DNA of 64,000 nucleotides from Pyropia haitanensis (taxonomy: Eukaryota > Rhodophyta > Bangiophyceae > Bangiales > Bangiaceae): positions 62,001 to 126,000 of the forward strand of contig SDUX01000008.1 of the NCBI GenBank assembly GCA_008729055.1, read 5' to 3'. The translations under genes were made by a program, and so were the position numbers. The notes under the pieces were generated by a model. That model did no database searches. It saw nothing but the letters and a program-made list of their open reading frames with translations, and was not told where the DNA came from. Below, piece after piece: positions 44,601-55,918 of this stretch. How positions within the stretch are numbered: position 1 is the stretch's first letter; every line of letters begins with the position of its first letter.

Positions 44601-46888
44601 GGCGTGCCCGCCGCCGTGGCACCCGCTGCAATGCCCGTGGCGCCCGCCGCGGCGGCGCCGCCAGCGGCAGCGCCCGCCCATGGGGTGGCGGCGGCGGTGC
44701 CGGTGCCGGTGGCGGGTCTGGCAGCCCCCGTGGCGGCCGCCGCTTCGCCCGCCGCTGCCGTCGTCGCCGCCCCGGCCGCCGCCCCCGCCGCGGCGGCGTC
44801 CGCGGCGGCGGCGGCGGCAGCAGCGCCGGCGGTTGGCGCGCTCCAGGCCCCCGCCGCGGTGGCGGCGGCCGTCCCACCTGCAGTCGCGGTGGCAGCCGGC
44901 GTGAGAGTTGCCACGCAGGCACCACCCACGGTGGCCGTGCCGGCCGCACCGGCGGCGGCCGGGACCGCGGCCGGACCATTGGCGGCGACCGCGGCCGGGG
45001 CAGCGGCGGCCGCCCCTCCGGTAGCACCGGTGGCGGCGGTGGCTCCCGCGGCGGCGCCGGTCTCGGCGGCCGCCCCTGTGGCGGCACCAGTGGCGGCGGC
45101 CGCCCCCGTGGCGGCGCCGGTGGCTGTGGTCGCTGGCGCTGTCCCCGCCACCCGCGCGGCGGGCGTGCCCGTCGCGGGGCCGGCGGCGGCACCCGCGGCG
45201 GCCCCCGCGGCACCCCCAGCTGGGGGGGCGCCCGCGGCGGCACCCGCGGCGCCCCTCCCCGTGGCGGCCGCCGCGGCGCCGGCGGCACCCTTGCCGCCAC
45301 CACCGCCACCCCTGCCGCCGCCGGCAACGGCGGCGGCGGCCGCCGCCGCGGCGCCCGCGGCGGTGGCCGCGGCGCCCGTGGCGGTGGCCACGCCGGCACC
45401 GCCGCGCGTGGCCGCGGACGCGCCCCTACCCACCCCCGCCCCCCCCTTCCCCCCGCGCCCGCCTCTGCCGCGGGCGCGTCGTTGCTCGCGGCCGCCCCCC
45501 TGCCCGACGGGGTATCGTTCCGGCCGCCGCGGGAGCACCGCCGCCATGCCACCCGTCGCCGTCGGTTGCGGCGGCGGCGGCGGCGGCGGCGGCGGCAGGG
45601 CGAGGAGGCCGCCATCGACGCGGCGCGCCGGTCGGCGTCGCGGTCGCGGCTGTTGGCAGACGGGGATGAGGAGGGTGGGCGTGACGGCGGCGGCGGCGAC
45701 GGCATCTGGGGGGGCGGGGGCGAGCAGGAAGACGCTGATGGGGAGGCGCCCGAGTCGGCGTCTCCCACGACGGGGCGGCCGTCTGCGCGGTCGGCGCCAG
45801 CGGGCTCGGCTGGGCTGGACCGCGCCAGCTTGTCAAGGGCGCCCTACTCGTCGCCGCAGGGGCATGCCGCCACGTCCGCCGCCCGTCGACGCGAGGCGGT
45901 GGCCCCAACCGATGGGGAGGCGGCTCCGACGCCGGCGGCTGACCCGTTGGCGGTGCCGTCGCCGTCTCCCCACGTGGCCGGCCAACCCAGCAGTGCCGAC
46001 GAGGACGAGGACACAGAGGACTCCGTCGAGACGACCTCACTCGCGGCCGCCGCGGCCGCCGCGGCCGCGACCGTCGCGGCCGACGCGGACGCGGCGGTCC
46101 CGGCTGGCACGCCGACGCCGACGCCGACGCCTACCCCCCCCGCGGGCGCGGCGGCGCCGCCGGCGCGTCCACGCCCGCGCGTCTTTACCGTTGACGACGT
46201 GGACCCCGCCGCCGAGGCGGCCGCCGCGGCCTACCCCGAGGACACGGCGCCGCTGATCCCGCACGTGGCCGCGCCCGCCGAGGGCGGCGGCCGCTTCCGC
46301 GGCGTCGTGCTGTCGCGGCAGCCCGACGACTGTGAGCACAACATCACGCGGCTGTCGTACATGATGTACAAGCTCATCCAGTCGGTGGAGGTGCGCTCCG
46401 TCATGATCATGCCCTGCCGCACGTCGATGCAGTGGATGCCCGCGGTGGTGTCGCAGCTCGAGTTTGAGACCCCCACCGGCTTGACGGTGACGTGCGTGGA
46501 CACGACGCCCGAGCGGCCGCGGGAGCGCCTCGCCGAGGCGTACAAGGACACGGGCGCGACGGTCGTGGCGGGCAGCCTGGACGGCATCGCGGCGCTGCCC
46601 AAGGCGCAGATGGTCATTGCGTGGTACGGCTTCCAGGAGTGGGGCGTGCGGGGCTCGTGGGATTTTCTCGGCGCCATCAAGCAGCACGGCGTCGACTGGG
46701 TGGCGTTTGACAACCACGCGCTCGCGACCAACGGGGAGCGGCCGGGGGTGGTCAAGGCCATCAACGTGCGCAAGGCGCCGTACCACCTCGCCGCGCCCGC
46801 GCGGGTCGTCAAGGGCGTCGCGCTCGACCCAAAGAGCGACCTCAGCTTGGTCCTCTACGACACGTCCAACATGCGGGAGGGCATGTGA
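41682..46888 (+). CDS. Giant type II membrane protein with methyltransferase-like C-terminal domain
   Basis: The ATG at 41682 starts a Gly/Ala/Glu-rich cytosolic tail with a helical part (RRAAQLREVRLLLWRDG), followed by one transmembrane anchor, RAVLLTLLGTLLLAVAVASA (about 42040-42100), a layout usual for Golgi enzymes. Then come about 1,200 residues of Gly, Pro and Ala repeats (AAPVAAPV-type from 44400), an acidic/Ser linker, and from about 46190 a globular domain: RFRGVVLSRQPDD, VMIMPCRTSMQWMP, TVTCVDTTPERPRERLAEAY, MVIAWYGFQEW, WVAFDNHALATNGERPG, VRKAPYHLAAPARV and LSLVLYDTSNM. The pattern (acidic loop, later a D/H-containing strand, NV.KAPY) is like SAM-dependent methyltransferases of the group found in membrane-anchored algal proteins. 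The frame switches once near a C8/C6 run at 45439-45454. About 1,735 residues. The substrate is inferred only: a secreted polysaccharide. Confidence 0.6.
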
Positions 46889-47506
46889 GCCGCGCCACAC
46901 GTCGCGGCCGGCTGCGTCTTTCTCTTTGTCCCCCCGGGCGACTGCTGGACGCTGTGCGTGGCGGCACGGCGGTGACTCCCGCTGGGGTCGCCGTGCCGAC
47001 GGCGGTGGTGGGTGGAGTGGGGGACCCCCTTGCTGGGGGTGACCCCTTTTTGGCTCTCGCGGCGGCTGCGCCGCCCACCTTGCTTTGGTTCTTGTTGTAC
47101 ATAGGCTGCTGGTCGCGGTGCCGCGGGACGTCCGTGGGGAGGGCGGTTTCCACAGACCCCCCCCCCCCCCCCCAATGAAGTTAAAAAAAAAACCCACGGA
47201 AACGCACCCCCATTCGCCCCCGCCGTCACTGTCAAGCTGGTGTCCCAGCGGAGATCTCACGGCCGCCGCGCTTGACTCGGTCGTGGCACCCGCGACCACG
47301 CGCGCCGTCGCTATCGCCCGTACCGCCGCCGTCGCGCCCCGCTGACGTCCCCCCCCCCCCCCCCCCCCTCTGCCCAGCCCACACCGTCTGTCTCCCTCGT
47401 CCACGCAGTGTACCTACCCCTCCGCCGCCCGTTTCGCGCCGCCCCTTGGTCTGCTACCCCGTTTCCCCCTGTGCGGGACGTCCCGCGGGCGGCCTCCCCC
47501 CCCACG
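46889..47506. other. Intergenic, methyltransferase to IspF-HisE
   Basis: It holds a C-run at 47159-47174 followed by an A9 run, and a C-run at 47350-47367. A likely terminator/promoter interval; I see no gene. Confidence 0.5.
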
Positions 47507-48636
47507 ATGCGCGGCGCGTTTGTGGCTGCCGCCGCCGCCGTCCCGCCCGCCGCCGCCCGCAGCGGCCTGTTTGGCGCCCGCGGCGGGCGCGCCCCCCCCC
47601 CCCCGCCGGTGCCGTCGGTAGCGGCACGGCGCGGCGGGCGGCGGGTCCCCCCCCGCGGATGGCCGCCGCGGCGTCCGCCGCCACGCCGGCGGCGGCGGCG
47701 GCGGCGGCGCCCCCCCCCCCCCGCGGCTGCCGCTGCGCGTCGGCCACGGCTACGACCTGCACCGGCTGGAGGCGGGCCGCCCCCTCATCCTGGGCGGCGT
47801 CCACCTCCCCCACCCCGTCGGCTGTGCGGGCCACTCGGACGGCGACGCGGTCTACCACTGCGTCGTCGACGGGCTGCTCGGCGCGCTCGGCGAGCCCGAC
47901 ATTGGCCAGCGCTTCCCCGACACGGACCCGCGGTTTGCGGGCGCCGCCAGCGACGCGTTTGTGCGCGCCGCGGCGGAGGTGGTCTCGCGGCGGGGCTACG
48001 CGGTCGCCAACGTGGACGTGACGGTGCTGCTGGAGCGGCCCAAGGTGTCGCCCGTCAAGGCGGAGATGCGGGCCAACATCGCGGCGTGCCTGGGCGTGCC
48101 CGTGGACCGGGTCAACGTCAAGGCCAAGACGGGGGAAAAGGTCGACGCGGTCGGCGAGGGCCGCGCCGTTGCCGTCCACGCGGTGGTGCTGCTGACGGCC
48201 GTGCCAGAGGGGGGGGAAGAGGGGGGGGGGGGCGCCGCCGTGGCTGCGGCGGCCGACGCCGCCGCGACGCCGGTGGGGGGGGGGGGGGGGGGTGGTGGCG
48301 CAGCCGACGGCGTCGGCCGCGCCCTCTCCACCGTCGCCGCGGTGCGGGCGGCGGTGGCGGCGCGAGCGCCCGCGGCGGGCGCGACGGGCGGCGGCGGCGG
48401 CGGCGACGACGGCGGCTCCCCCCCCCCTCCCCGGCTACCGCCCCCCCCCGGCGGCCGGCGGCACGCCGACGGCGGCGGTCCTCGACAGCCTGGCCGCGAC
48501 GATCGCGTCGCGGCGGTCGTCCCCCCCCGCGTCGTCGTGGACGGCCAAGCTCCTCGCCGGCGGCGTGCCCGCGGCGGCCCAAAAGGTGGGCGAGGAGGCC
48601 ACCGAGGTGGTCATCGAGGCGGTCCGTGCCGCCGCC

Positions 48637-48694
<58 letters not shown>

Positions 48695-48849
48695 TGGCGG
48701 GGGTGGTGGCGGAGAGCGCGGACCTGCTGTACCACCTGCTGGTGCTGTGGGAGGCGGCGGGCGTGCCGCCGGCGGCGGTGTGGGCGGCGCTTGCCGCGCG
48801 GGAGGGGGTGAGTGGGGTGGCGGAAAAGGCCGCGCGCAAGGCGGGGTGA
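47507..48849 (+). CDS. Plastid IspF (MECDP synthase) fused to HisE (phosphoribosyl-ATP pyrophosphatase)
   Basis: N-terminal leader from the ATG at 47507 ([20 protein letters not shown]) looks like a plastid transit peptide. Then IspF of the MEP isoprenoid pathway: [11 protein letters not shown] (47736 on), [13 protein letters not shown] with the metal-binding [23 protein letters not shown] and [19 protein letters not shown]. About 260 low-complexity bases later follows HisE, the second step of histidine synthesis: [35 protein letters not shown], a pure Gly tract from (GGC)n at 48639-48693, and [18 protein letters not shown]. Frames change at C13 (47710-47722) and between the domains (G18 at 48275-48292, C10 at 48418-48427, C9 at 48441-48449). 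HisE has no ATG of its own, so a fusion, or a short intron joining them, is the best reading. Stop TGA at 48847-48849. Confidence 0.75.
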
Positions 48850-49186
48850 GGGGGGGGGGTTGGGGGCGGGGGGGGGGGGGGGGGGGTCTGGTAGACATGC
48901 GCGGCCACGTGTGGGGGGCGGGGGCTGAGGCGGGCGGGCTCGAACAAAGCGGCAACGGCGGCGGCACCCGCGTGGTTTGTCGTGGGTTGTGGACGCGGCG
49001 GTGGCGGCCGTCCCGGCCAGTGGGGTGTGGGGCGCACGCCAGCCGCGGTTCCCACGCCCGTGGCCGCCCGTGCCGACACCGCGTCCCCGCGGCGGCGGCA
49101 CGCTTCCCCCCCCCCCCCCCCCCCCCGCCCTCCCCCCCCACCCCTCTCTCCCACCCCCCCCCCCCCCCCCCCACCCCCTCCCCCCC
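48850..49186. other. Intergenic, C/G-run rich convergent 3' ends
   Basis: G-runs after the HisE stop and long C-runs at 49109-49128 and 49155-49174. No gene is seen. Confidence 0.5.
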
Positions 49187-49451
49187 TCACGCGCCCTCTG
49201 CAAACAGCACCCGCCGGCTGGTCAGCGGCGGCGACGGCGGGGCGTACCCCCCCCCCCCCCCCGGCCGCCCTCCGCCGCCGCCGGCGTCACGCCCGGCGTG
49301 TTGTACGCGCTGCTGTCGCCGCCGCCGACGCTCTCCACCGCCGCCCCGCCGCTGTCGCCCGTCGACAGCGTCGCGCACGGGTCGGCGGTGGCGGGCCACG
49401 AGTCGGTGCTCGGCCGCCCGGGGTGGGCGCGCCGCCCGCCGGGCGGGTCAC

Positions 49452-49505
<54 letters not shown>

Positions 49506-49881
49506 CCGTGGCTGCCGCGGAGGAACCGCCCGCGGCGGTCGCCGCCGCGGCCGCGTCGATACCAAAGTCCTCCATCCGTGGCGTCGGCGGGTCGCTGTCC
49601 GTATCGGCCGGCGGCGGGGCGTAGGGGCGCGGCGGTGGGGCGTCGGCGGCGATGGCCGCCGCCGCCGCCGCGACCGCCGCGTCGGCCGCGGCGGTGGCGG
49701 CGGCGGTGGCGGCGGCGGCACCCGCCGCCGGCGGCGACGCCCAGCCGCCCGCGTCGCCGTCCGACCCGTCGGTGAGGGCGCCGCCGCCGTCGGACGCCGG
49801 CGGCGGTGCGGCGGTGGTCCCCGCGCCGCGGCCGCCGTGGCCGCCGTGGCCGCCGGCCGCGCCCGCAGTGGGGGCGGCGGC

Positions 49882-49914
<33 letters not shown>

Positions 49915-50380
49915 TGTGGCGGCACGGCCGCGGCGGCGGCGGCCGCCGGCCGCCGCCGCCGCGGCTCCTGCCCCGCGGGGCGCCCAGCCGGGTGCCCAGC
50001 CGGCCGGCGGCGGCGGCGTTACAGACTCGCCCGACGGCCGCCCGCGGGGCGCGGCGGCGGCGGCACCCACGGCGGGGACAGCCGGCGGCGGGGCGCGCCA
50101 GCCCCCCACAACGGCAGCACCGCCGTTGGCGCCACCGCCGCCACCGCCGCCGCCGCCGCCGTCGGCGGCGGCGCCGTCGGCAGCGTCTGGGTAGCCGCCG
50201 CCCGCAACAGCCTCCCCAGCAGACCCGTCCGACGAGTCCCCCCCTTCCATCCGCCCCTCCCCCCACCCCCACAGCGGCCCCCCTCCTCTACCACTACCCC
50301 CCCCCCCCCCCCCCCGCCGCCGCCGCCGCCGCCACCGCCGCCGCCCCTCATCACTCCCCCCCCCCCCGCCACCACCACCC

Positions 50381-50430
<50 letters not shown>

Positions 50431-50957
50431 TTCTCCCGCGCCGCCGCGGCGGCGGCGGCGGCGGCGGCAACGCCCGCGTCGGTGGCGGCCCACGCGTCGA
50501 GCGTGGCGGCGGCGTCGGCGAGCACCGCGGCGGTGGCGGCGGCGACGGGCGTGACGGCCGGCAGTGCCGCCGCGGCGGCGGCGGTGCCGCGGGCGCGGCG
50601 GGCGAGGGCGGCGGCGGTGGCGGCGGCGGCGGCGGCGGCGGTGATGGCGGGGTGGGGGGGGGGGGGGGGGGGGGGGGACGGCGGACCGCCACCCGCCACG
50701 GCTGCTGCTGCCGCCGGTGGCCCGGGTGGGGGTGGGGGGGGGGTGGGGGGGAGACGCCGCGACGGCCGGCGGCGGCGGGCCGGCGGCGGCGGCGGCGAGG
50801 CGGGAGGCGGCGGCGGCGGCGACAGAGACGGCGGCGGTGACCTCCGAGGTGAACTGGCGGGCGGCGTGGACGGTCGCGGGGGGGACCGCGGCTTGGGCGG
50901 TGGCGGCCAGGGGAGGGGGGCGCCGCCGCCGGCTTGGGGGGGGGGGGGGGGTGCCAT
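49187..50957 (-). CDS. Hypothetical low-complexity protein
   Basis: Minus-strand ATG at 50957 followed at once by a C-run. After allowing for run length it reads PPATVHAARQFTSEVTAAV, an Ala-rich helical section (PVAAATAAVLADAAATLDAW) and a long Gly/Ala/Ser/Asp-rich tail with ordered-looking scraps: SDGDAGGWASPPA, DTDSDPPTPRMEDFGIDA and VESVGGGDSSAYNTPGVTP. Frames change at several C/G runs (about 50655-50750, 50291-50360, 49247-49262). The tail ends either at 49222 or, with GGYAPPSPPLTSRRVLFAEG, at 49187-49189; I prefer the latter. No known domain is seen. Real coding status is supported only by these non-repetitive islands and codon-like phasing. Confidence 0.4.
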
Positions 50958-51475
50958 GGTGAGTAGGGAGGGGAGGAAGGGAGAGGGTGGGGGGGGGGGG
51001 GGGGGGGGTGGGGTGGAAGAGGGGGGGGAAGGCTGGCAGTCGGAGGAAAAAAAAAAGAGGGAGATGGTAAGGGGACGAGGAGACGGCAACGGGACGAGGG
51101 GAGCGGGTACGTACGGGGAAGAGTGGAAAAAGCGGCGGTGGCGGAAGAGCGCGTACGGGGAGTGAGCGTAACCGACAAGACGACGCAGACGGCGGGGGAG
51201 GGGTAGGGGGAAAGCGGGACCCACGAGGGGGGGAGCGCCGCGGGGGGTCCGCGCGCCGCGCCAGACGGGCCCGCCCGCGATAGGGCAGGGGCGGGACGCT
51301 GGCCGCGGCGGCTGCGCCGCCGCGTCGATCGGTGGTCGTGACGCGCCCGCGCGGACGAGCCAACGCCGCGGCGGCGGCCGCCACGCCGGGCTTTGAATTT
51401 CAAAGGCGGCGGCCGCGGCGGGCGGCCGCGCCAGCCATCGACCGGGTCGCGTGTGTGGGGAAGTGGCGGACCTGG

Positions 51476-51521
<46 letters not shown>

Positions 51522-51971
51522 AGAAAAAAAAATGGGGGGGCGTGACGGCCATGCCCGCGCCTACGGGTCGCGACGCGGACCGGCACACGTCCAGCCCGCA
51601 CTGGCGGGCCCACTCGAGCAGGGAGCAGCGGCGGAGGGCGACGGTGCCCGCGGGGGGTGCCGCCCGCCGTCTCGGCACCGTCGCCGCCGCCGCCGGCAGA
51701 CCAGACGACCCGCGACGCGCGGCCGCCCGGGGAGCGGCCGGCGGGGCTGGCCGGCCGTCCATGGCCGGCGGGTCGCCTCCCCCCCCCTGCCGCGGCCGCC
51801 CGCCGGCCGAACAGCGTCACGGACGCAGGCAACCCCCCCCGCCGCAAGGCCACCCGCCCCGCCACCGGCACACCCCCCCCCCCCCCCCGCCCGCAGCGCT
51901 CAACCCTACGCTGCCGCCCCCCGCCGGCCGTCCCGCCCACACTGGCAGCGGTCGCGCCGGCGGTCACGCGG
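50958..51971. other. Intergenic with a 43-base A tract
   Basis: Between the hypothetical gene's start and the chromate transporter's stop. G-runs at 50990-51008, A/G-rich DNA at 51048-51130, then the A tract. 51540-51971 is ordinary GC-rich DNA with no gene. Confidence 0.5.
51478..51520. repeat. A43 tract
   Basis: Forty-three consecutive A residues, then CAG and nine more A. It is the longest A-run of the window and lies 450 bases past the stop of the chromate transporter, on the opposite sense. Confidence 0.95.
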
Positions 51972-52639
51972 TCAAAACGGCCCGCCCACGCCCGCCGCGA
52001 CGGCGAGCGCGCCGAGTACCCCCCCCCCACAATCGTCACGGGCGGTGGCACCCCCCCCTGGACCGCCGCGGCGGCGGCGGCGACGGCCACACAAAACGCG
52101 GCGGGCCCGCGGATGGCCCGCGCGGCGAGCAGGTACACCCCCCCGACGATGAGGCCCGCCGCGGCGGCGTTGACCCCCCCCAGCACCCGCCGCAGCGCGG
52201 GCGCGCCGCGGAGGGACTCCCAGTAGGGGAGCACGCCGAGGAGCAGCGCCGCGCCCGGCGCGAAGAGCGCGCCCGCCGCGGTGGCCGCGCCGGGGAGGCC
52301 GCCGAGGACGGCGGCGCCGACAAACGCAGACAGGTTGAAGAGCGGGCCGGGGAGCGTCTGGGAGAGGGCAAAGCCGGTGAGGAAGACGGGGGCGGGCAGC
52401 CAGGCGGCCTCGACGACGGTGCGGAGGATCATGGGGAGGAGGACGATGCCGCCGCCAAAGACGCCGACGCCCATCAGCCAAAACGTGGCGGGGATGGCCG
52501 TCCACAGGCCCGGAGGGGTGGGGCGGTGCAGCGCCACGACCGCAACAACCGTCACGGCCGCGACGGCGGCGAGCAGCACCGCGCCCGTCGCGCGCGATAC
52601 GTTGCTCGTCCACTCGGTGGCGGCGGCGGGGGCGGCCGC

Positions 52640-52677
<38 letters not shown>

Positions 52678-53565
52678 CGCCATCCGCATCGGTCCCCCCC
52701 CCCCCCCCCCCAAGCCAGCCGCGCGACGCCGCCGCGTGGCGGGCGCTCACCGCCGCGGCGCCCAGGACGAGGACCCCCCCAAAGGCGGCCGGCACCCGCG
52801 CCGGCGGCACGAGCAGCCCCACGGCGGTGGACACGACGGCGACCCCCCCCAGGAGCGCGTCCCCCCCACCGTCCGCTGCACAATCGTCGCCGCGGCGAGC
52901 ACCACGTGCGCCGTCGCGGCGGCGACACAGCCGACCGCGTAGCGCGTGACGGTCGCCACCGCCGCGCCGACGGCGGCGTCGCCACCCCCACCGGCGGCGG
53001 CGGTGGCGGTGGCGGCGGCGGCGGCGGTGCCCCCGGGGGGCACGTAAAACGTCGAGCCGACGGCGGTGAGGACGGCAAACGCCGGCAGGATCCACACGGC
53101 GAGCACCGCCAGCGCGCCCGGGATGCCCGCAAACGTCGCGCCGAGCGCGGCGGCCAGCTGCGTCGACGACGGGCCGGGCAGGGCGGACGAGAGCGCAAAC
53201 AGCTCGACAAACGCCGCGTCGGGGAGGGTCAGCTTGCGGCGGCGCCCGCCGGCGGCGGCGGCGGCGTCGTCGTCGTCGCCGTCGCCGGGGCGGCGCACAA
53301 ACGCGGCGTGCATGAGGCCAATGTGGGCGGGCGGGCCGCCAAACGCGGTGACGCCAAGGACGAGAAAGGTGCGGAGGAGGGCGGCGAGGGTGGCCCGCCG
53401 CGACCGCGGCGCGCCCCCGCCACCGCCACCACCGCCGCCGCTGGCGTTGCCGCTGCCGTTGCCGCTGCCGCTGCCGCTGGCGTTGCCGGCCGAGGGTTCC
53501 CCACGGGTGGGCAGCAGGGGGGCGGCCTCGCCGTCGGCCGTGCCGGGGGGGCGCTCGCGGGACAT
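51972..53565 (-). CDS. CHR-family chromate transporter, two-domain (ChrA-like)
   Basis: Polytopic membrane transporter with two homologous CHR domains, as in bacterial long-chain ChrA; chromate efflux is the known function of the family, but the substrate in algae is unproven. N-domain: FLVLGVTAFGGPPAHIGLM, then FVELFALSSALPGPSSTQLA and the loop GALAVLAVWILPAF. C-domain: FWLMGVGVFGGGIVLLPMI, FLTGFALSQTLPGPLFNLSA, ALFAPGAALLLGVLPY and NAAAAGLIVGG. The GGP and LPGP motifs are present in both halves. ATG at 53565, acidic/Gly-rich tail first. Frames break in C7 at 52861-52867 and C10 at 52019-52028; after the second, the frame that ends GVLGALAVAAGVGGPF (stop at 51972) is the natural end. About 531 residues. 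Confidence 0.85.
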
Positions 53566-54371
53566 GGCGGCGGCGGCCGAGGCCGGGGGGCACGACGACG
53601 CGGGGGCGTGCCGAGCGGGGAGCTACGAGGAAGCGGGGCGTGCGCGTGGCACGTACAAGACAGAGGGGAGTGCAGTGGAGACGGCGGTCAACAAAGGGGA
53701 GGCGGACTGGCGCAAAGGGCGCCGCGGGTGCCGTCGAGGATAGCGGCCGACCGCGGCGACGGGTGGGACGGGTGCGGGATCCGCGTCGCGGCGACGGTGG
53801 GGCGGGGGCGGGATCCGCGTTGTGGCAACGGCGGAGCGGCGCCGCGGCGGCGCGGGATCTCGTCCCGCACCGGCCGCGACACCGAATCTTTGGCGTGAGC
53901 GACTGCTGGGGCGGGAGGGGGGGCAGGACGACCGGCTGAGCGGACGACCACGCCCGCCGTCGGCGGCCGCCGCGGTGCCAAGGTCCGCGTCGACTCCACC
54001 GGCGGGCTGGCCCGCACCGCCGCGGCACCACAGGCGCCAGCGCCAAAAACGGTGCGAGCGAGGGAGAGCCCCCAGCGTGGGGCGTCTGCAGAGCGACGGG
54101 GCGGGCTGCCGCGCCAAACACCGCGCCGACGGGCAGCAGCTGGACCGGTCACGGCCCCCGGGGGGGCGCAAGCGAGCGGAATGGGAGGGCCAACAAACAG
54201 GAGCAAGCCAACGGTCCCCTACCGCCCCCCCCCCTCCCCCCCCCCCCCCCCACCCGGCCGCAACCCTACCAAACCCCCCCCCCCGTTGGTGACCCTCCCT
54301 CCACCGCCGCTGCACCCCCTGCCCGTCCCCAACGTACCCCCCCACCCCGTCCGCGGGAGGGAGCCAGCCCG
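53566..54371. other. Intergenic, upstream of the chromate transporter
   Basis: It has a doubled GGCGACGGTGGGGCGGG..CGGGATCCGCGT motif near 53755-53822. C-runs at 54228-54252 mark the 3' side of the LRR-WD40 gene. No gene is seen. Confidence 0.5.
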
Positions 54372-54610
54372 CTAACCCCCCCGCAGCCGGCGGCGCCCCC
54401 CCCCCGCGTCCTCCCAGCCCGACACCCCCCCCTCCGCGACGCGCGACAGCAGGTTCACCTTGACAATCGCCGCGACGCTCGTCGACACCGACTGCGCCAT
54501 CAGCACGCTAAACGCGTATGGCTCGTGCGGGTCCCCGCGGAGGGACTGCACGTACAAGGTGCCAGGCGGGGGGGGGCGCCGCCCGCCGCCGCCGCCGCCG
54601 CCGCCCCCAC

Positions 54611-54648
<38 letters not shown>

Positions 54649-55854
54649 TGGACGCCGCCGCCGCCAATGCCAATGCCCCCGCCGCCGCCGCCGGTGGCGG
54701 CGCCCGTCACCGAGCCGCCGCCAAGGCCGCCGCCCGCCATGGCAGCGGCCGTCGTGGACCGGCCGCGGCGCCGCCCCGCCGCCGCGACGGGCGCCCAAAA
54801 CGCGGCGTCCATGTCCACCTCCCGCAGGCACCGGCCGGTGCGCGCCGAGTGGATCGCCACCGCGTGCTCCTCACAACTGCCCGACACGATGTACGCGCCC
54901 GCCGCGTCCCCCCCCCCCCCCCCCCCCCACCACCAGCCCCACCGCCACCGCCGCGGCCGCCGAGGTAGTAGGAGCGGGTGTAGTTGTGGGGCGACCGCAT
55001 GCGGGGCAGCTGGAAGCGCGTGTGCGGCCGCCCGTCGGCGGCCTCGTACTGGGTCACCTCATTGTCCACCGCCGACGCGAGCAGGTACCGGTCGTCGGGG
55101 GAGAAGCACACCATCACGACGCCGCCGTCGGAGCGCGCCGAGTAGAGCGGCCGCGTACACGCCCGCCCGCCGGGCGCAAAGTGGGGGACCGCCGACGGCC
55201 CGCCGTCACTACCGCCGCCCCCACCGCCGGCGCCGCCGCCAGCCACGGGGAACGCCCGCCGCCCCGCGCCACTCCCCGACGCGGACGACCCGAGCGGCGC
55301 GCGGAGGTCCCACAGCTTGACCGTCCGGTCAAAGGAGCTGGTCGCGAACAGCGACGGGTTCGAGTGGCTAAACTTGCACACGTTGACGTGCCCCGCGTGG
55401 CAGTCGGCGAGCGTGTGCACCAGCGCGCCCGACGCAACGTCCGTAATCACCACGTGCGTGCCGTAGCCGGATGCGAGGAAGAGCGCGTCCGTGCAGTTGG
55501 CGTGGAGGCTGGTCAGGTCGGGGAAGAGGGGGTACGTGTGGATGCGCCCGCGCCGCCCAGCCGTGCCGGTGCCCGTCGCGGCCGCCGCCGCCGCCGCCGC
55601 CGCCGCGGCGGTGTCGTCAGCGCCATAGCGACCGCCGCGACTCCCGCTCGCGCCACCGGCGCCGCCCACCCACGCGCGCCGCCGGCGGAGGCCGAGCCCC
55701 ACGCCCGCCGCGGCCGACGCGGCCATCGCGTCAACATCAAACATTTGGATGACGCCCTGCTCGTTGCCCGCAATGAACCGCCGCGGCGACCGGTGCAGCC
55801 ACGACAGGCCGAGCACCGCGTAGTGCGGCGACGGCAGCACGGGCGGGGCGGCCA

Positions 55855-55918
<64 letters not shown>

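Noticed and set aside
49222..51384. Single 720-codon minus-strand protein
   Set aside because: It starts upstream of any ATG and includes frame-shifted His/Arg stretches; the gene is better read from 50957 with frame changes at C-runs.
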